Below are positions 7,234 through 16,619 of a stretch of DNA of 64,000 nt, in pieces (the stretch's first letter is position 1; every line of letters begins with the position of its first letter). Made by a program: the position numbers and the translations under genes. The stretch is taken from assembly GCF_947488945.1 (NCBI RefSeq), contig NZ_CANLBS010000003.1:1-64000 (forward strand). Reading direction: 5' to 3'. The DNA comes from an uncultured Streptomyces sp. GTDB taxonomy: Bacteria; Actinomycetota; Actinomycetes; Streptomycetales; Streptomycetaceae. Under the pieces are notes generated by a model. It saw nothing but the letters and a program-made list of their open reading frames with translations, was not told where the DNA came from and made no database searches.

Positions 7234-8091
7234 TCACCCCACGGGGTCCCCTTCCCGCGGCGACCGGTCCGCCGCGCGCCCCCGCCGCATCCGCACCGCG
7301 GCGACCAGCACCGCCGTGCCCGCCACCGCCGCCAGCAGCACTCCGTCCGGGACGCGCGCGCCGAGCCGCTGGGCCTCCGTCTCCAGGGCGAACGAGGAGT
7401 CCACGTCCAGCGGTCCGGGCAGCGCGGTGGTGCCGTCGTAGACGAGGAACAGCACGCCGATCAGCACGAAGAAGAGACCGGAGAGCAGCGTGGTGGTGTG
7501 CGCCTCGAAGCGGCCGATCCGCAGGGCCCGGCCGCGCAGCCATCGGCGGCGGCCGAGGTCGAACCGTTCCCAGAGCAGCGCCAGGACGAACAGCGGAACC
7601 GCCATGCCCAGCGCGTAGACCGCCAGCAGCAGCCCGCCGTAGACCGGACCGGACCCGACGGCCGCCACCGTCAGGACGCTGCCGAGAATGGGGCCCGCGC
7701 AGAAACCGGCCAGTCCGTAGACCGTGCCGAGCGCGTAGACCCGCACGATCGTGGTCGGCCTGATCCGGCCGCCGAGGGCGGCCAGCCGGCGCGGGGCGAA
7801 GCCGACGCCGAGGACCTGCGCCACGCCCAGCGCGACGATCAGCCACCCGGCCCCGAGGACGAGCGCGTCCCGGTGCCCGGTGAAGAACCGGCCTGCGTAC
7901 GAGCCCGCCGCGCCGAGCGGTACGAGGGTGGTGGCGAGGCCCGCCCAGAAGACGCCGGTGCGGACCAGCAGCCGGGAGGCGGAGTCGAGCGAGTAGGCGA
8001 AGAAGGCGGGCAGCAGCAGGGCGCTGCACGGGCTGACCAGCGCCAGCAGTCCGCCGAGGAAGGCGGCGAAGTACCCGGTTCCGGCGCTCAC
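7234..8091 (-). CDS. CcdA/DsbD-like transmembrane thiol-disulfide carrier
   Basis: A 285-residue polytopic membrane protein of the cytochrome c biogenesis CcdA/DsbD-beta family, which moves reducing equivalents across the membrane to periplasmic thiol proteins. The conserved Cys-Pro environments are visible: LVSPCSALLLPAFFAYSL in TM1 and GLAGFCAGPILGSVLTVAA in TM4, with about six or seven helices. The GTG start (8089-8091) overlaps the stop of the DsbA-like gene (GTGA), so the two are cotranscribed. The likely job is to keep the partner thioredoxin-fold protein reduced or recycled. A final TM near residue 260 and a basic tail end the protein. Confidence 0.88.
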   Translation of the reverse strand: MSAGTGYFAAFLGGLLALVSPCSALLLPAFFAYSLDSASRLLVRTGVFWAGLATTLVPLGAAGSYAGRFFTGHRDALVLGAGWLIVALGVAQVLGVGFAPRRLAALGGRIRPTTIVRVYALGTVYGLAGFCAGPILGSVLTVAAVGSGPVYGGLLLAVYALGMAVPLFVLALLWERFDLGRRRWLRGRALRIGRFEAHTTTLLSGLFFVLIGVLFLVYDGTTALPGPLDVDSSFALETEAQRLGARVPDGVLLAAVAGTAVLVAAVRMRRGRAADRSPREGDPVG

Positions 8092-8918
8092 CGGACCGGA
8101 TCCGCCATGACGCCAGGGACTGCGGACGGGTCGGCGGAGGCGGTTCCGGCGGAGGCGGTTCCGGCGGAGGCGGTTGCGGCCGAGCCGGCCGGGGCGTTTC
8201 CCGAGCGTTCCGCTTCGGCGGCGGCGGCGTCGATCGCGTCGAAGAAGGTGTCGGTGGGCTGCGCCCCCGCCATCGGGACGCCGTTGATCAGGAAGGACGG
8301 GGTGGAGGAGACACCGATGCGGGTCCCCTCCGCGCGGTCCGCGCGGAGCGCCGCCTCGGCCGCCCCGGAGTCGAGGTCGGTCCGGAAGCGGTCCAGGTCG
8401 GGCACGCCCGCGGTCTCGGCCAGCTCCAGCAGCCGGGCCGCGTCGAATCCGCGTTCCTTGGCGCCTTCCGCGAAGGCGGCCCGGTGGAAGGCGTGGAACC
8501 TGCCCTGCCGGCCGGCGGCCCACGCGGCACGGGCGGCGCGCTCGGACTCCGCCCCGAAGAGCGGGTAGTTGCGCCACTCGATGCGCAGGGTGCCGTTCTC
8601 CACGTACTTCTCGATCAGGGCTGGTTCGGTGTCGCGGGCGAACTTCCCGCAGTAGCCGCACCGGAAGTCCGCGTACTCCACCAGCACCACGGGCGCGTCC
8701 GTCCGCCCGACGGCGAGCCCGTCGGCGGGGTCGCGGCGGGCCGACCGGGACAGGGCCGGGCCGGACTCCCCGGCGGCGGCATGTTCGGCGGATCCGCCGG
8801 CCGGGGTGCCGGACGGCGCGGTCGCCCGGTACGAGGCGTAGCCGAGCAGGGCGGAAGCCGCGACGACGGCGGCCCCGAAAAGCAGGGGGGTCCGGGAGGC
8901 TTTCGCGGACAGGGGCAT
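8088..8918 (-). CDS. DsbA-family membrane-anchored thiol oxidoreductase
   Basis: A 276-residue protein. A single N-terminal helix (LLFGAAVVAASALLGYASY) anchors it, and a flexible Ala/Gly linker leads to a DsbA-like thioredoxin fold with the active site CGYC in VEYADFRCGYCGKFA. The cis-Pro loop is VSSTPSFLINGVPMAGAQP. A helical insertion (FHRAAFAEGAKERGFDAARL) matches the family. The ATG at 8916-8918 has GGAG 7 nt upstream. The C-terminus carries an odd Ala/Ser/Gly/Thr repeat encoded by three 15-bp direct repeats. It is translationally coupled to the CcdA-like gene. Confidence 0.9.
   Translation of the reverse strand: MPLSAKASRTPLLFGAAVVAASALLGYASYRATAPSGTPAGGSAEHAAAGESGPALSRSARRDPADGLAVGRTDAPVVLVEYADFRCGYCGKFARDTEPALIEKYVENGTLRIEWRNYPLFGAESERAARAAWAAGRQGRFHAFHRAAFAEGAKERGFDAARLLELAETAGVPDLDRFRTDLDSGAAEAALRADRAEGTRIGVSSTPSFLINGVPMAGAQPTDTFFDAIDAAAAEAERSGNAPAGSAATASAGTASAGTASADPSAVPGVMADPVR
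8133..8177. repeat. Three 15-bp tandem repeats in the dsbA-like gene
   Basis: The unit ggcggaggcggttcc occurs three times in a row (the last ends ttgc). On the coding strand it specifies repeated five-residue Ala-Ser-Ala-Gly-Thr modules near the C-terminus. Slippage would keep the frame. Confidence 0.85.
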
Positions 8919-9393
8919 GCGGCACTCCGTGGGCGAAGGGGCGGCGGGAACAGAGGGTGGAGAGAGAAGGAGCGGAAGCGGGGCGTGAACGGCCGGGGCC
9001 GGATCAGCGCGCGGCGCGGTGCCGCTGACCGGCGGATATCCCCACCGGCCCGGCGAACGGGGCGGACGCCGCCCCCTGCGGTGCGCGGGCCCGGCCGACG
9101 TTCCGGCTGCGGGTCCGGTCGGCGTCCCGGCAGCGGGACGCGCGGGGCCGGGTCGCGCGGCGCGGGCAGTGGGGCGCGCGGGCCTGCGGTACACGGAACC
9201 GCCCTTCTGCGCCGGGGCGTTCCCGGCGTCCGGATGGAAGTGAGCGTACGGGGCGCGCCCCGGCGCACATCCGTTCCCCGCCCCACGCCCACCCTCCGGA
9301 GTGACCCCGCGCGAGGCCAGTGGGGCGGTCCGGCGCACTCCACACGTAATCGGTTCGCCACCTCTCGGGCCCGGGTGCGATCCTGGTGGCCGT
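8919..9393. other. Gene-free spacer between dsbA-like and hrpA
   Basis: This 475-bp spacer separates two divergent genes. It is very G/C-rich and carries no convincing gene on either strand; open frames here follow composition only. It must hold the promoters for both directions, but no clear -35/-10 pair stands out to me. Confidence 0.6.
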
Positions 9394-12300
9394 ATGTCTA
9401 CTTCCTTCGGTGATCTCCAGTCCCAGCTCGGACAGCTCTCGCTCCGTGACGCGAACCGGCTCGGCCGGCGTCTCGAAGGCGCGCGCCGCATCCGCAAGCC
9501 CGAGGCCCGCCAGTCCGTCCTGGACGAGATCGCGGCCGAGGCGGGCTCCGCGGCCGAACGGCTCGCCGAGCGCGCCGCCCGCGTGCCGACCGTGTCGTAC
9601 CCCGACCAGCTCCCCGTCAGCCAGAAGAAGGACGAGATCCTGGAGGCGATACGCGACCACCAGGTCGTGATCGTCGCCGGTGAGACCGGCTCCGGCAAGA
9701 CCACGCAGATCCCCAAGATCTGCATGGAACTGGGGCGCGGCGTCCGGGGCATGATCGGGCACACCCAGCCCCGCCGGATCGCGGCCCGAACGGTCGCGGA
9801 ACGGATCGCGGAGGAGCTGGACACCCCGCTCGGCGAGACCGTGGGCTGGAAGGTCCGCTTCACCGACCAGGTGAACCCCGCGTCGACCTTCGTGAAGCTG
9901 ATGACGGACGGCATCCTGCTCGCCGAGATCCAGACGGACCGCGAGCTGCTCGCCTACGACACGATCATCATCGACGAGGCCCACGAGCGGTCGCTGAACA
10001 TCGACTTCCTGCTCGGCTACCTGGCCAGGCTGCTGCCCCGGCGCCCGGACCTCAAGGTCGTCGTCACCTCGGCGACGATCGACCCGGAGCGGTTCTCCCG
10101 CCACTTCGGCGACGCCCCGATCGTCGAGGTCAGCGGGCGTACGTATCCGGTCGAGGTGCGCTACCGGCCGCTGCTGGAGGAGGACAGCTCCGACGCCGAC
10201 CGGGACCAGATCACCGCGATCTGCGAGGCGGTCGACGAGCTCCAGGGCGAGGGCCCCGGAGACGTGCTGGTCTTCCTCTCCGGCGAACGCGAGATCCGGG
10301 ACACCGCGGACGCGCTGAACAAGCGCAACCTCAGACACACCGAGGTGCTGCCGCTCTACGCCCGCCTCTCGCACGCCGAGCAGCACCGGGTCTTCCAGCG
10401 CCACACCGGCCGCCGGATCGTGCTGGCCACCAACGTCGCCGAGACCTCGCTGACGGTCCCCGGCATCAAGTACGTGATCGACCCGGGCACCGCCCGCATC
10501 TCCCGCTACAGCCACCGCACGAAGGTCCAGCGGCTGCCGATCGAGCCGGTCTCGCAGGCCAGCGCCAACCAGCGCAAGGGCCGCTGCGGCCGTACCTCGG
10601 ACGGCATCTGCATCCGGCTGTACTCCGAGGACGACTTCCTGACCCGGCCGGAGTTCACCGACGCGGAGATCCTGCGCACCAACCTGGCCTCCGTCATCCT
10701 CCAGATGACCGCCGCCGGTCTCGGCGAGATCGAGAAGTTCCCCTTCATCGACCCGCCGGACCACCGCAACATCCGTGACGGCGTCCAGCTCCTGCAGGAG
10801 CTCGGCGCGCTGGAGACGGAGGAGACGGCCGGCGAGGGCGGGAAGAAGGGGCAGCGGCTCACGCCGCTCGGCCGCAAGCTCTCCCAGCTCCCGGTCGACC
10901 CGCGGCTCGCCCGCATGGTGCTGGAGGCCGACCGCAACGGGTGCGCCCGCGAGGTGATGGTGATCGCCGCGGCGCTGTCGATCCAGGACCCGCGCGAGCG
11001 GCCGTCCGAGAAGCAGACGCAGGCCGACCAGCAGCACGCCCGGTTCAAGGACGAGACCTCCGACTTCCTCGCCTACCTCAACCTGTGGAACTACGTCCGC
11101 GAGCAGCAGAAGGAGCGCGGCTCCTCCAGCTTCCGCCGGATGTGCAAGCAGGAGTACCTGAACTTCCTGCGCATCCGCGAATGGCAGGACATCTACGCCC
11201 AGCTGCGCACGGTCGCCAAGCAGATGGGGATCAAGGTCGAGGAGCCGGCGGCGGACGCGTCGGTGCCGGAGCAGGCGGTGCACACCTCGCTGCTCGCCGG
11301 ACTGCTGTCGCACATCGGGCTGAAGGACACCGAGAAGAACGAGTACCTGGGCGCCCGCAGCGCCAAGTTCGCGATCTTCCCGGGTTCGGCGCTGTTCAAG
11401 AAGCAGCCCCGGTTCGTGATGTCGGCGGAGCTGGTCGAGACGTCCCGGCTGTGGGCGCGGGTCAACGCGAAGATCGAGCCGGAGTGGATCGAGCCGCTGG
11501 CCCAGCACCTGCTCAAGCGCACCTACAGCGAGCCGCACTGGGAGAAGGACCAGGCGGCGGTCATGGCCTACGAGCGGGTCACCCTCTACGGGGTGCCGAT
11601 CATCGCCCAGCGCAAGATCAATTTCGGCCGGATCGACCAGGAGGCGTCGCGCGACCTGTTCATCCGCAACGCCCTGGTCGAGGGCGACTGGCGCACTACC
11701 CACCAGTTCTTCCACGACAACCGCAAACTCCTCGGTGAGGTCGAGGAGTTGGAGCACCGCGCGCGGCGCCGCGACATCCTCGTGGACGACGAGACGCTGT
11801 TCGATTTCTACGACCGGCGCATTCCGGAACACGTGGTCTCCGGCGCGCACTTCGACTCCTGGTGGAAGCACAAGCGCCGCGACGAGCCGGACGCGCTCGA
11901 CTTCGAGCGCTCGATGCTCATCAACGAGAAGGCCGGCGCCGTCACCAAGGACGACTACCCGGACTCCTGGCGGCAGGGGAAGCTCAAGTTCAAGGTCACC
12001 TACCAGTTCGAGCCCGGCGCGGACGCGGACGGCGTCACCGTCCACGTACCGCTCCAGGTGCTCAACCAGGTCACCTCCGAGGGCTTCGACTGGCAGATCC
12101 CGGGCCTGCGCGAGGAGGTCGTCACCGAGCTGATCCGGTCGCTCCCCAAGCCGATCCGGCGCCACTACGTCCCCGCGCCGAACTACGCCGACGCCTTCCT
12201 GGACCGGGCGGTGCCGCTCCAGGAACCGCTGCCGGTGACGCTGGCCCGCGAGCTCCAGCGGATGGTCGGCGTCCCGGTGACCGCCGACGACTTCGACCTG

Positions 12301-13341
12301 GGCCGGGTACCGGACCACCTGAAAATCACGTTCCGGATCGTCGACGAGCGCCGCCGCAAGGTCGCCGAGGACAAGGACCTGGAGGCGCTCAAGCTCCAGC
12401 TGCGCCCGAAGGCCCGCAAGGCGCTCTCCCAGGCCGCCGCGGCCACCGCGGGCCCCTCCGGCGTCTCCATCGAGCGCTCGGGGCTCACCGCTTGGACCAT
12501 CGGGACCCTGGACAAGGTCTTCGAGACCCGGCGGGCCGGGCAGCCCGTGAAGGCGTACCCGGCCCTGGTGGACCAGGGCGCGACGGTCGCGGTGCGGCTC
12601 TTCGACACGGAGGCCGAACAGCAGCAGGCGATGTGGCGGGGCACCCGCAGGCTGATCATGCTCAACATCCCGGTGAACCCCGCGAAGTTCGCCTCCGACA
12701 AGCTCACCAACCAGCAGAAGCTCGCCCTCTCCCGCAATCCGCACGGATCGGTGCAGGCCCTCTTCGAGGACTGCGCGACGGCGGCTGCCGACCGCCTGAT
12801 CGCGGCGCACGGCGGGCCCGCCTGGGACGAGGAGTCGTTCCGTCGGCTGTTCGACAAGGTCCGCGCCGATCTGGTGGACCTCACGGTCCGCACCGTCGGC
12901 CAGGTCCAGCAGATCCTGGCCGCCTGGCAGGCGTGCGAGCGCCGGCTGAAGACCACGAACAGCCTAACGCTGGTGGCCAACGTCGCGGACGTGAAGGACC
13001 AGTTGGCGCGGCTGATGCCGGCCGGGTTCGTCACCGCCACCGGGCTGCGCAGGCTGCCGGACCTGATGCGCTATCTGGTCGCCGCCGACCGCCGGCTCCA
13101 GCAGATGCCGACCTCCGTCCAGCGCGACACCACGCGCATGGAGAAGGTCCACGAGATGCAGGACGAGTACGCGTGGCTGCTGGAGCAACTGCCGCAGGGC
13201 AGGCCGGTTCCGCAGGAGGTGCTGGACATCCGCTGGATGATCGAGGAGCTGCGGGTCAGCTACTTCGCGCACGCGCTGGGTACGGCGTTCCCGGTCTCGG
13301 ACAAGCGGATCGTGAAGGCCATCGACGCGGCGGCCCCGTAG
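9394..13341 (+). CDS. hrpA: ATP-dependent RNA helicase HrpA (DEAH box)
   Basis: A 1315-residue protein, close in size to E. coli HrpA (about 1300). Walker A GETGSGKTT (from residue 96), TQPRRIAA, DEAH in IIIDEAHERSLNIDFLLGY (194-197), SAT (226), and motif VI in QRKGRCGRTSDGICIRLY define a DEAH/RHA helicase. The HA2/winged-helix and OB-fold regions follow, and then the long HrpA-specific C-terminal half (DUF3418). HrpA resolves stalled, collided ribosomes and mRNA structures in the cytoplasm. I start at ATG 9394 (MSTSFGDLQSQL); an upstream in-frame start would add residues unlike the family. It is monocistronic, followed by tRNA-Asp. Confidence 0.96.
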   Translation: MSTSFGDLQSQLGQLSLRDANRLGRRLEGARRIRKPEARQSVLDEIAAEAGSAAERLAERAARVPTVSYPDQLPVSQKKDEILEAIRDHQVVIVAGETGSGKTTQIPKICMELGRGVRGMIGHTQPRRIAARTVAERIAEELDTPLGETVGWKVRFTDQVNPASTFVKLMTDGILLAEIQTDRELLAYDTIIIDEAHERSLNIDFLLGYLARLLPRRPDLKVVVTSATIDPERFSRHFGDAPIVEVSGRTYPVEVRYRPLLEEDSSDADRDQITAICEAVDELQGEGPGDVLVFLSGEREIRDTADALNKRNLRHTEVLPLYARLSHAEQHRVFQRHTGRRIVLATNVAETSLTVPGIKYVIDPGTARISRYSHRTKVQRLPIEPVSQASANQRKGRCGRTSDGICIRLYSEDDFLTRPEFTDAEILRTNLASVILQMTAAGLGEIEKFPFIDPPDHRNIRDGVQLLQELGALETEETAGEGGKKGQRLTPLGRKLSQLPVDPRLARMVLEADRNGCAREVMVIAAALSIQDPRERPSEKQTQADQQHARFKDETSDFLAYLNLWNYVREQQKERGSSSFRRMCKQEYLNFLRIREWQDIYAQLRTVAKQMGIKVEEPAADASVPEQAVHTSLLAGLLSHIGLKDTEKNEYLGARSAKFAIFPGSALFKKQPRFVMSAELVETSRLWARVNAKIEPEWIEPLAQHLLKRTYSEPHWEKDQAAVMAYERVTLYGVPIIAQRKINFGRIDQEASRDLFIRNALVEGDWRTTHQFFHDNRKLLGEVEELEHRARRRDILVDDETLFDFYDRRIPEHVVSGAHFDSWWKHKRRDEPDALDFERSMLINEKAGAVTKDDYPDSWRQGKLKFKVTYQFEPGADADGVTVHVPLQVLNQVTSEGFDWQIPGLREEVVTELIRSLPKPIRRHYVPAPNYADAFLDRAVPLQEPLPVTLARELQRMVGVPVTADDFDLGRVPDHLKITFRIVDERRRKVAEDKDLEALKLQLRPKARKALSQAAAATAGPSGVSIERSGLTAWTIGTLDKVFETRRAGQPVKAYPALVDQGATVAVRLFDTEAEQQQAMWRGTRRLIMLNIPVNPAKFASDKLTNQQKLALSRNPHGSVQALFEDCATAAADRLIAAHGGPAWDEESFRRLFDKVRADLVDLTVRTVGQVQQILAAWQACERRLKTTNSLTLVANVADVKDQLARLMPAGFVTATGLRRLPDLMRYLVAADRRLQQMPTSVQRDTTRMEKVHEMQDEYAWLLEQLPQGRPVPQEVLDIRWMIEELRVSYFAHALGTAFPVSDKRIVKAIDAAAP

Positions 13342-13419
13342 GAACGGGGCGAAAACGGGCGTACCGGGCCGCCGCCCCGGAGGGCTCGCTTCGTGAGCGG
13401 GCCGCCACCCGGAGTGAGT

Positions 13420-13449
13420 TCGACCTGGCCCCGCCACCTCCTGTAGAGT
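13420..13449 (+). promoter_or_regulatory. Promoter of tRNA-Asp copy 2
   Basis: TCGACC (13420-13425) and TAGAGT (13444-13449) are 18 bp apart; the -10 fits the Streptomyces vegetative consensus very well. It lies 41 bp before the mature tRNA 5' end. Confidence 0.65.
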
Positions 13450-13489
13450 CTGGTTTCGCAGCCGCACGAGAGAGCGGAAGCGAAAACCT

Positions 13490-13564
13490 GGTCCTGTGGA
13501 GCAGTTTGGAGTGCTCGCCACCCTGTCAAGGTGGAGGCCGCGGGTTCAAATCCCGTCAGGACCG
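13490..13564 (+). tRNA. tRNA-Asp (GUC), copy 2
   Basis: Identical over 75 nt to the tRNA-Asp at 6198-6272, with the same GTC anticodon and discriminator G. Here it is a single-gene unit with its own promoter and a strong terminator. Confidence 0.97.
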
Positions 13565-13570
13565 CAGTAG

Positions 13571-13605
13571 ACGAAGGCCCGGATCCCCTGGATCCGGGCC
13601 TTCGT
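13571..13605 (+). terminator. Strong terminator after tRNA-Asp
   Basis: A perfect 16-bp stem, ACGAAGGCCCGGATCC pairing with GGATCCGGGCCTTCGT across a CCT loop, begins 7 bp after the tRNA. Confidence 0.9.
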
Positions 13606-14456
13606 GCATGCCGGGGTGCACCTCAGGACGCGCCCCGGCATGCCGCCCGGCGGCCCTACGCCGCCCGCCGAGCCCGCCGGGACGTCCCGCAACTCCGGGG
13701 AACCACTCACGGGGCCCGGAAGGCCCGGAGCGGCCCGCGACGGCGCGCGGCGTCCACCGGGCGCCCCACGGCCTGCGCCCAGCCGGCCCCGGCACCTGGA
13801 GCACGGAGGCGGGACCCATGGAAGCGGGACGCGCGGACCCCGAACGCCCGACGCCTCCGCGGGAGCCCGGCCGCGCGCGGACCGGGGGCGGACCCCAGAG
13901 GGCGGACCTCGGGCACGGACCTCGGGCGCGGACCCCGTGCGGACCCCGGGACGGGGGGCGAAAGACCCCTCGCTCGGTGACCATCGGCGCGGTTCCGGCA
14001 CCTGTGCGAGTGGCACGCTGGTAGTCGACGGGCGACCGGCCAGTGTGACGGGAGTCACCGAACTAGTTTTCAGAAGGGGGGAATTTACACCCTCCCTACA
14101 ACTGGCGAATTTAATATGTGCAATTGCACCAGCTCGACAGCCTCTCCGGGCCCGCCTCCGCCCGGCGCCTCCCCGCCGTCGCGCGCCCTCCGCCCGCACC
14201 TCTCACGGTCGCGCGCGCAGCCTGCCGAGCCCGTCCGGCGACCTCCCCCGGCGTACGGAGCAGGCACCGCCAAGGAATTCGGAACCAGTCATTCCGCCCC
14301 CTTCCCCGGCTGTCCCACCCCGCCGTCCGGTCCGGGACGGCCGCGTCCGGGCCCTTCCCCGAGACCGTCGGGACGGCGCGGAGGGCGGTCCGCGGACGCC
14401 CTGGCCCCCGACCCACCGGCCGGTAGCGCAGGGGTCCACCGGCCGGCCCGGGGCAC
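13606..14456. other. Gene-poor segment downstream of bldC with an AT-rich island
   Basis: About 850 bp in which I see no convincing gene on either strand; the long open frames are Pro/Arg/Gly-rich composition artefacts. Most of it is above 70% G+C, but 14060-14130 is an AT-rich island with three AATT elements (14082, 14108, 14122) and a perfect 12-bp palindrome GTGCAATTGCAC at 14118-14129, which looks like a promoter/operator region. Confidence 0.6.
14118..14129. promoter_or_regulatory. GTGCAATTGCAC palindrome in AT-rich island
   Basis: A perfect 12-bp palindrome in an otherwise G/C-rich spacer, next to TTTAATAT. It has the form of a regulator binding site. The neighbouring AATT elements are of the kind reported for BldC binding, but assigning it to BldC is a guess. 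Confidence 0.4.
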
Positions 14457-14496
14457 AAAAAAGATCGCACCGGACCCGGCGGAGTCCAGTGCGATC
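14457..14496 (-). terminator. Rho-independent terminator with U-tract downstream of bldC
   Basis: On the minus strand a near-perfect stem (GATCGCACTGGAC pairing with GTCCGGTGCGATC) is followed by six T (14462-14457). A T-tract is unusual for this genome. It lies 133 bp past the bldC stop. Confidence 0.88.
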
Positions 14497-14629
14497 CATG
14501 ACGACGTGCCCGAATCACACAGGTATGACGCCCGTTGGGGCAGGCGTCCGTCGTTTACGGCTATGGGTGGGCGGCTGCGGCTGGGGGACCGTCAGCAGCC
14601 CAGGGTTGTGACGCGGCGACAGGGGTGTG

Positions 14630-14836
14630 TCAGGCCTCGCTGCGCTGCTGCGGAATACCCGCAAGCAGTGCGCGGACCTCTGCCTCGCGGTACCGGCGAT
14701 GTCCACCGAGCGTGCGGATGGACGTGAGCTTGCCTGCCTTCGCCCAACGGGTGACCGTCTTCGGGTCCACGCGGAACATCGTGGCAACCTCAGCCGGGGT
14801 CAGCAGCGGCTCGGCATCAGGGGTGCGAGCGGTCAT
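14630..14836 (-). CDS. bldC: Developmental regulator BldC (MerR-like DNA-binding protein)
   Basis: A 68-residue protein that I recognise as BldC, essentially identical to the S. coelicolor sequence: LTPAEVATMFRVDPKTVTRWAKAGK followed by LTSIRTLGGHRRYREAEVRALLAG. It is a single winged helix-turn-helix domain of the MerR type without a dimerisation coil. BldC binds DNA head-to-tail on direct repeats and holds back sporulation genes during vegetative growth. The start codon has GAGGAGG 6 nt upstream. A short hairpin (14854-14873, GAACCGA/TCGGTTC) sits in the leader just before the ribosome-binding site. It is monocistronic, with a U-tract terminator downstream and a 750-bp gene-free upstream region. 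Confidence 0.98.
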   Translation of the reverse strand: MTARTPDAEPLLTPAEVATMFRVDPKTVTRWAKAGKLTSIRTLGGHRRYREAEVRALLAGIPQQRSEA

Positions 14837-15585
14837 GAGCGGCCTCCTCGGGAGAACCGAACCTTCTCGGTTCTTTCCTCTAAATTCTGCACCTTGACCC
14901 GCGTTGCCCGAAATGGCGGACGCGGGCCGAGTCGGTTATAGGACGAACGGCTTGTCCTCGGCACTACAACTACACCATCGGCTCAGCCGCTTCGGCCAAA
15001 CCGATGGAATTGCCCTCCCAGGTGTTCATCAGCGACGGATGCCGATGGACCATGCCATAGCGGACAGTCACGCCACCGTGACGATCAGTCACAGTGGCGT
15101 TCGGGGGTCACCAGACCCCCCAAAGCGTGTGCAATGCTGAACATTCCGCCCCTACTTGGGCGGAAGGGGCCCTCCCCGGACTCCTTGTCCTATTTTGGCA
15201 TGAGGAGTAGGGATAGGCGCAAGGGCCCCCTTAGTGCCGTCCGTCACGCTTGGCGGCAAAGGCCCGGTTCAGGACGTTGGACCTAGGACTGCGGGAGTAG
15301 CCACTCACCCCGGCCGCCCCGGCTGTCCCTCCCGTCACACGGGACGCAGGTCACTCCCCATCAGTTCCCCTCACATCTCCGCCTCCTCCGAACGCCTCCG
15401 CGCGCAACCGGCGCGCTCCCGTCGACGAGCGTCCGGCGCGGGGCCCGCCGACCCACCCGCTCCCGGATACCGCCGGGGCGGTCCGGGCAGGGCCCCTCCG
15501 GAGCCCCTCCCGCCCGCCGTCCGACTGTCACGGCAGGAGGTTGCCCCACTTCCATGCCGTTGATGCCGCTGTGTTCCGATTCACG
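14837..15585. other. Long upstream region of bldC, no gene recognised
   Basis: About 750 bp between bldC and the upstream hypothetical gene, which are transcribed in the same direction. No protein gene is convincing. A cluster of stem-loops occupies 15070-15233 (separate entry). The AT-rich stretch 14874-14945 next to bldC should contain its promoter. The part 15240-15585 shows nothing I can name. Confidence 0.6.
15070..15233. other. Cluster of strong inverted repeats upstream of bldC (structured RNA or operator candidate)
   Basis: Four stem-loops lie in a row. ACGCCACCGTGAC (15070-15082) pairs with GTCACAGTGGCGT (15088-15100) with one mismatch and a 5-nt loop. GGGGGTC/GACCCCC (15103-15120) has a 4-nt loop. 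TTCCGCCC/GGGCGGAA (15144-15165) has a 6-nt loop. An imperfect long-range pair links GGGGCCCT (near 15166) with AGGGCCCCC (near 15222). None has a T-run. They could be a non-coding RNA, a 5' leader or a regulatory DNA array; strand unknown. Confidence 0.5.
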
Positions 15586-16446
15586 TCAATTGGCGTTCTG
15601 GAGGTTACGGACCGCCCGCCAGCGCTCCGCGAGCCGGGCGTACGCCTCCCCCGCGCCGTCACCGTCCCCGGCGCGCAGCGCCGCGATGCCCTCGGCCACG
15701 TCGGCCGCCGACCGGTCGTCCGCCAGGGCCCGGCCGTCCAGGGCGTGCACCAGGCCGCCGTAGTCCAGCTCGACCAGGGAGCGCGGGTGGAACTCCTCCA
15801 GCCAGCGGCCGACGTCCACCAGACCGGCGGCGAGCGGCCCCTCGTCCACCGTCTCCCGCAGCGTCTTCAACGTCCTGGCCAGCCGGCGGCGGGCCTCCAC
15901 CATCGGGGTCCGGTAGCGCAGCAGGGGGCCCTTCTCGCCGGATTCCCCGTCCTCCCGGCCGGCCGGCACGTAGAGGCGGTCGGCGTCGGAGAAGAGCACG
16001 AACCAGCGCACCGGGACGTGCCACACGGTCGACCTGATCCACGGCCGGGCGTCCGGGTTCCGGCGCCGCCACCGCTCGTGGTCGGTCGCGGCCTGGCCCC
16101 GGACCACCGCCGGCAGCACCGCGTCCAGCACTTTGGCCGGAAACAGATCCTCGAGTTCCTCCAGCGCGAGCCAGCCGCGGAGCCGGGTGCGCCACGGACA
16201 GACGCACACCTCTCCGTCGACCTCCGCCACGAACGCGTCGCCGCTCTCGTGCACCGGCACCCCGACGGGCGGCGTGGCGAGCAAGTCGGCGAGCGAACCG
16301 CGCAGTTCGTCCTGCGCGGTCGGCAGTACCGCGCGGCGCGCGTAGCGGGCCCAGTGGGCCCGCTCGGGCTCCTGGAACGCGGCGAGGGGCTCGTAGACCC
16401 GGAGGTAGGACGCGTACGGGACAACCACTGAAGACACCACCGACAT
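15586..16446 (-). CDS. Conserved hypothetical protein upstream of bldC
   Basis: A 286-residue soluble protein without signal peptide or membrane segment ([24 protein letters not shown]). It is rich in Trp and Arg, with recurring motifs such as [36 protein letters not shown] and [19 protein letters not shown] do not recognise a catalytic signature. Similar proteins sit next to bldC in other Streptomyces as far as I recall, so it is probably core. It is divergent from vdh, with a 173-bp spacer holding both promoters. Confidence 0.85.
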   Translation of the reverse strand: MSVVSSVVVPYASYLRVYEPLAAFQEPERAHWARYARRAVLPTAQDELRGSLADLLATPPVGVPVHESGDAFVAEVDGEVCVCPWRTRLRGWLALEELEDLFPAKVLDAVLPAVVRGQAATDHERWRRRNPDARPWIRSTVWHVPVRWFVLFSDADRLYVPAGREDGESGEKGPLLRYRTPMVEARRRLARTLKTLRETVDEGPLAAGLVDVGRWLEEFHPRSLVELDYGGLVHALDGRALADDRSAADVAEGIAALRAGDGDGAGEAYARLAERWRAVRNLQNAN

Positions 16447-16619
16447 GGACAGATCGTGTCACGCCGGTACTCCCTGGGGGTGATCTTCGGCACGGCGGCG
16501 GATGTCGGCGCGGGCAGGAATTACTGTCGTGCCCAGTCGGGCCGTCCCCACCGGCCGGCCCGCGGCCCTTGCCACCTTCACAAGGGCTTCCCGCCGCTTC
16601 GTACTTGGGAGTCACCACA

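Noticed and set aside
9004..12810. Very long open frame on the minus strand opposite hrpA
   Set aside because: It is the mirror of hrpA codon bias in G/C-rich DNA. The translation has no family motifs, and hrpA motifs are all on the plus strand.
15039..15140. Small plus-strand frame MPMDHAIADSHATVT upstream of bldC
   Set aside because: It overlaps the hairpin cluster, has no ribosome-binding site and no recognised family; structure explains the conservation better than coding.
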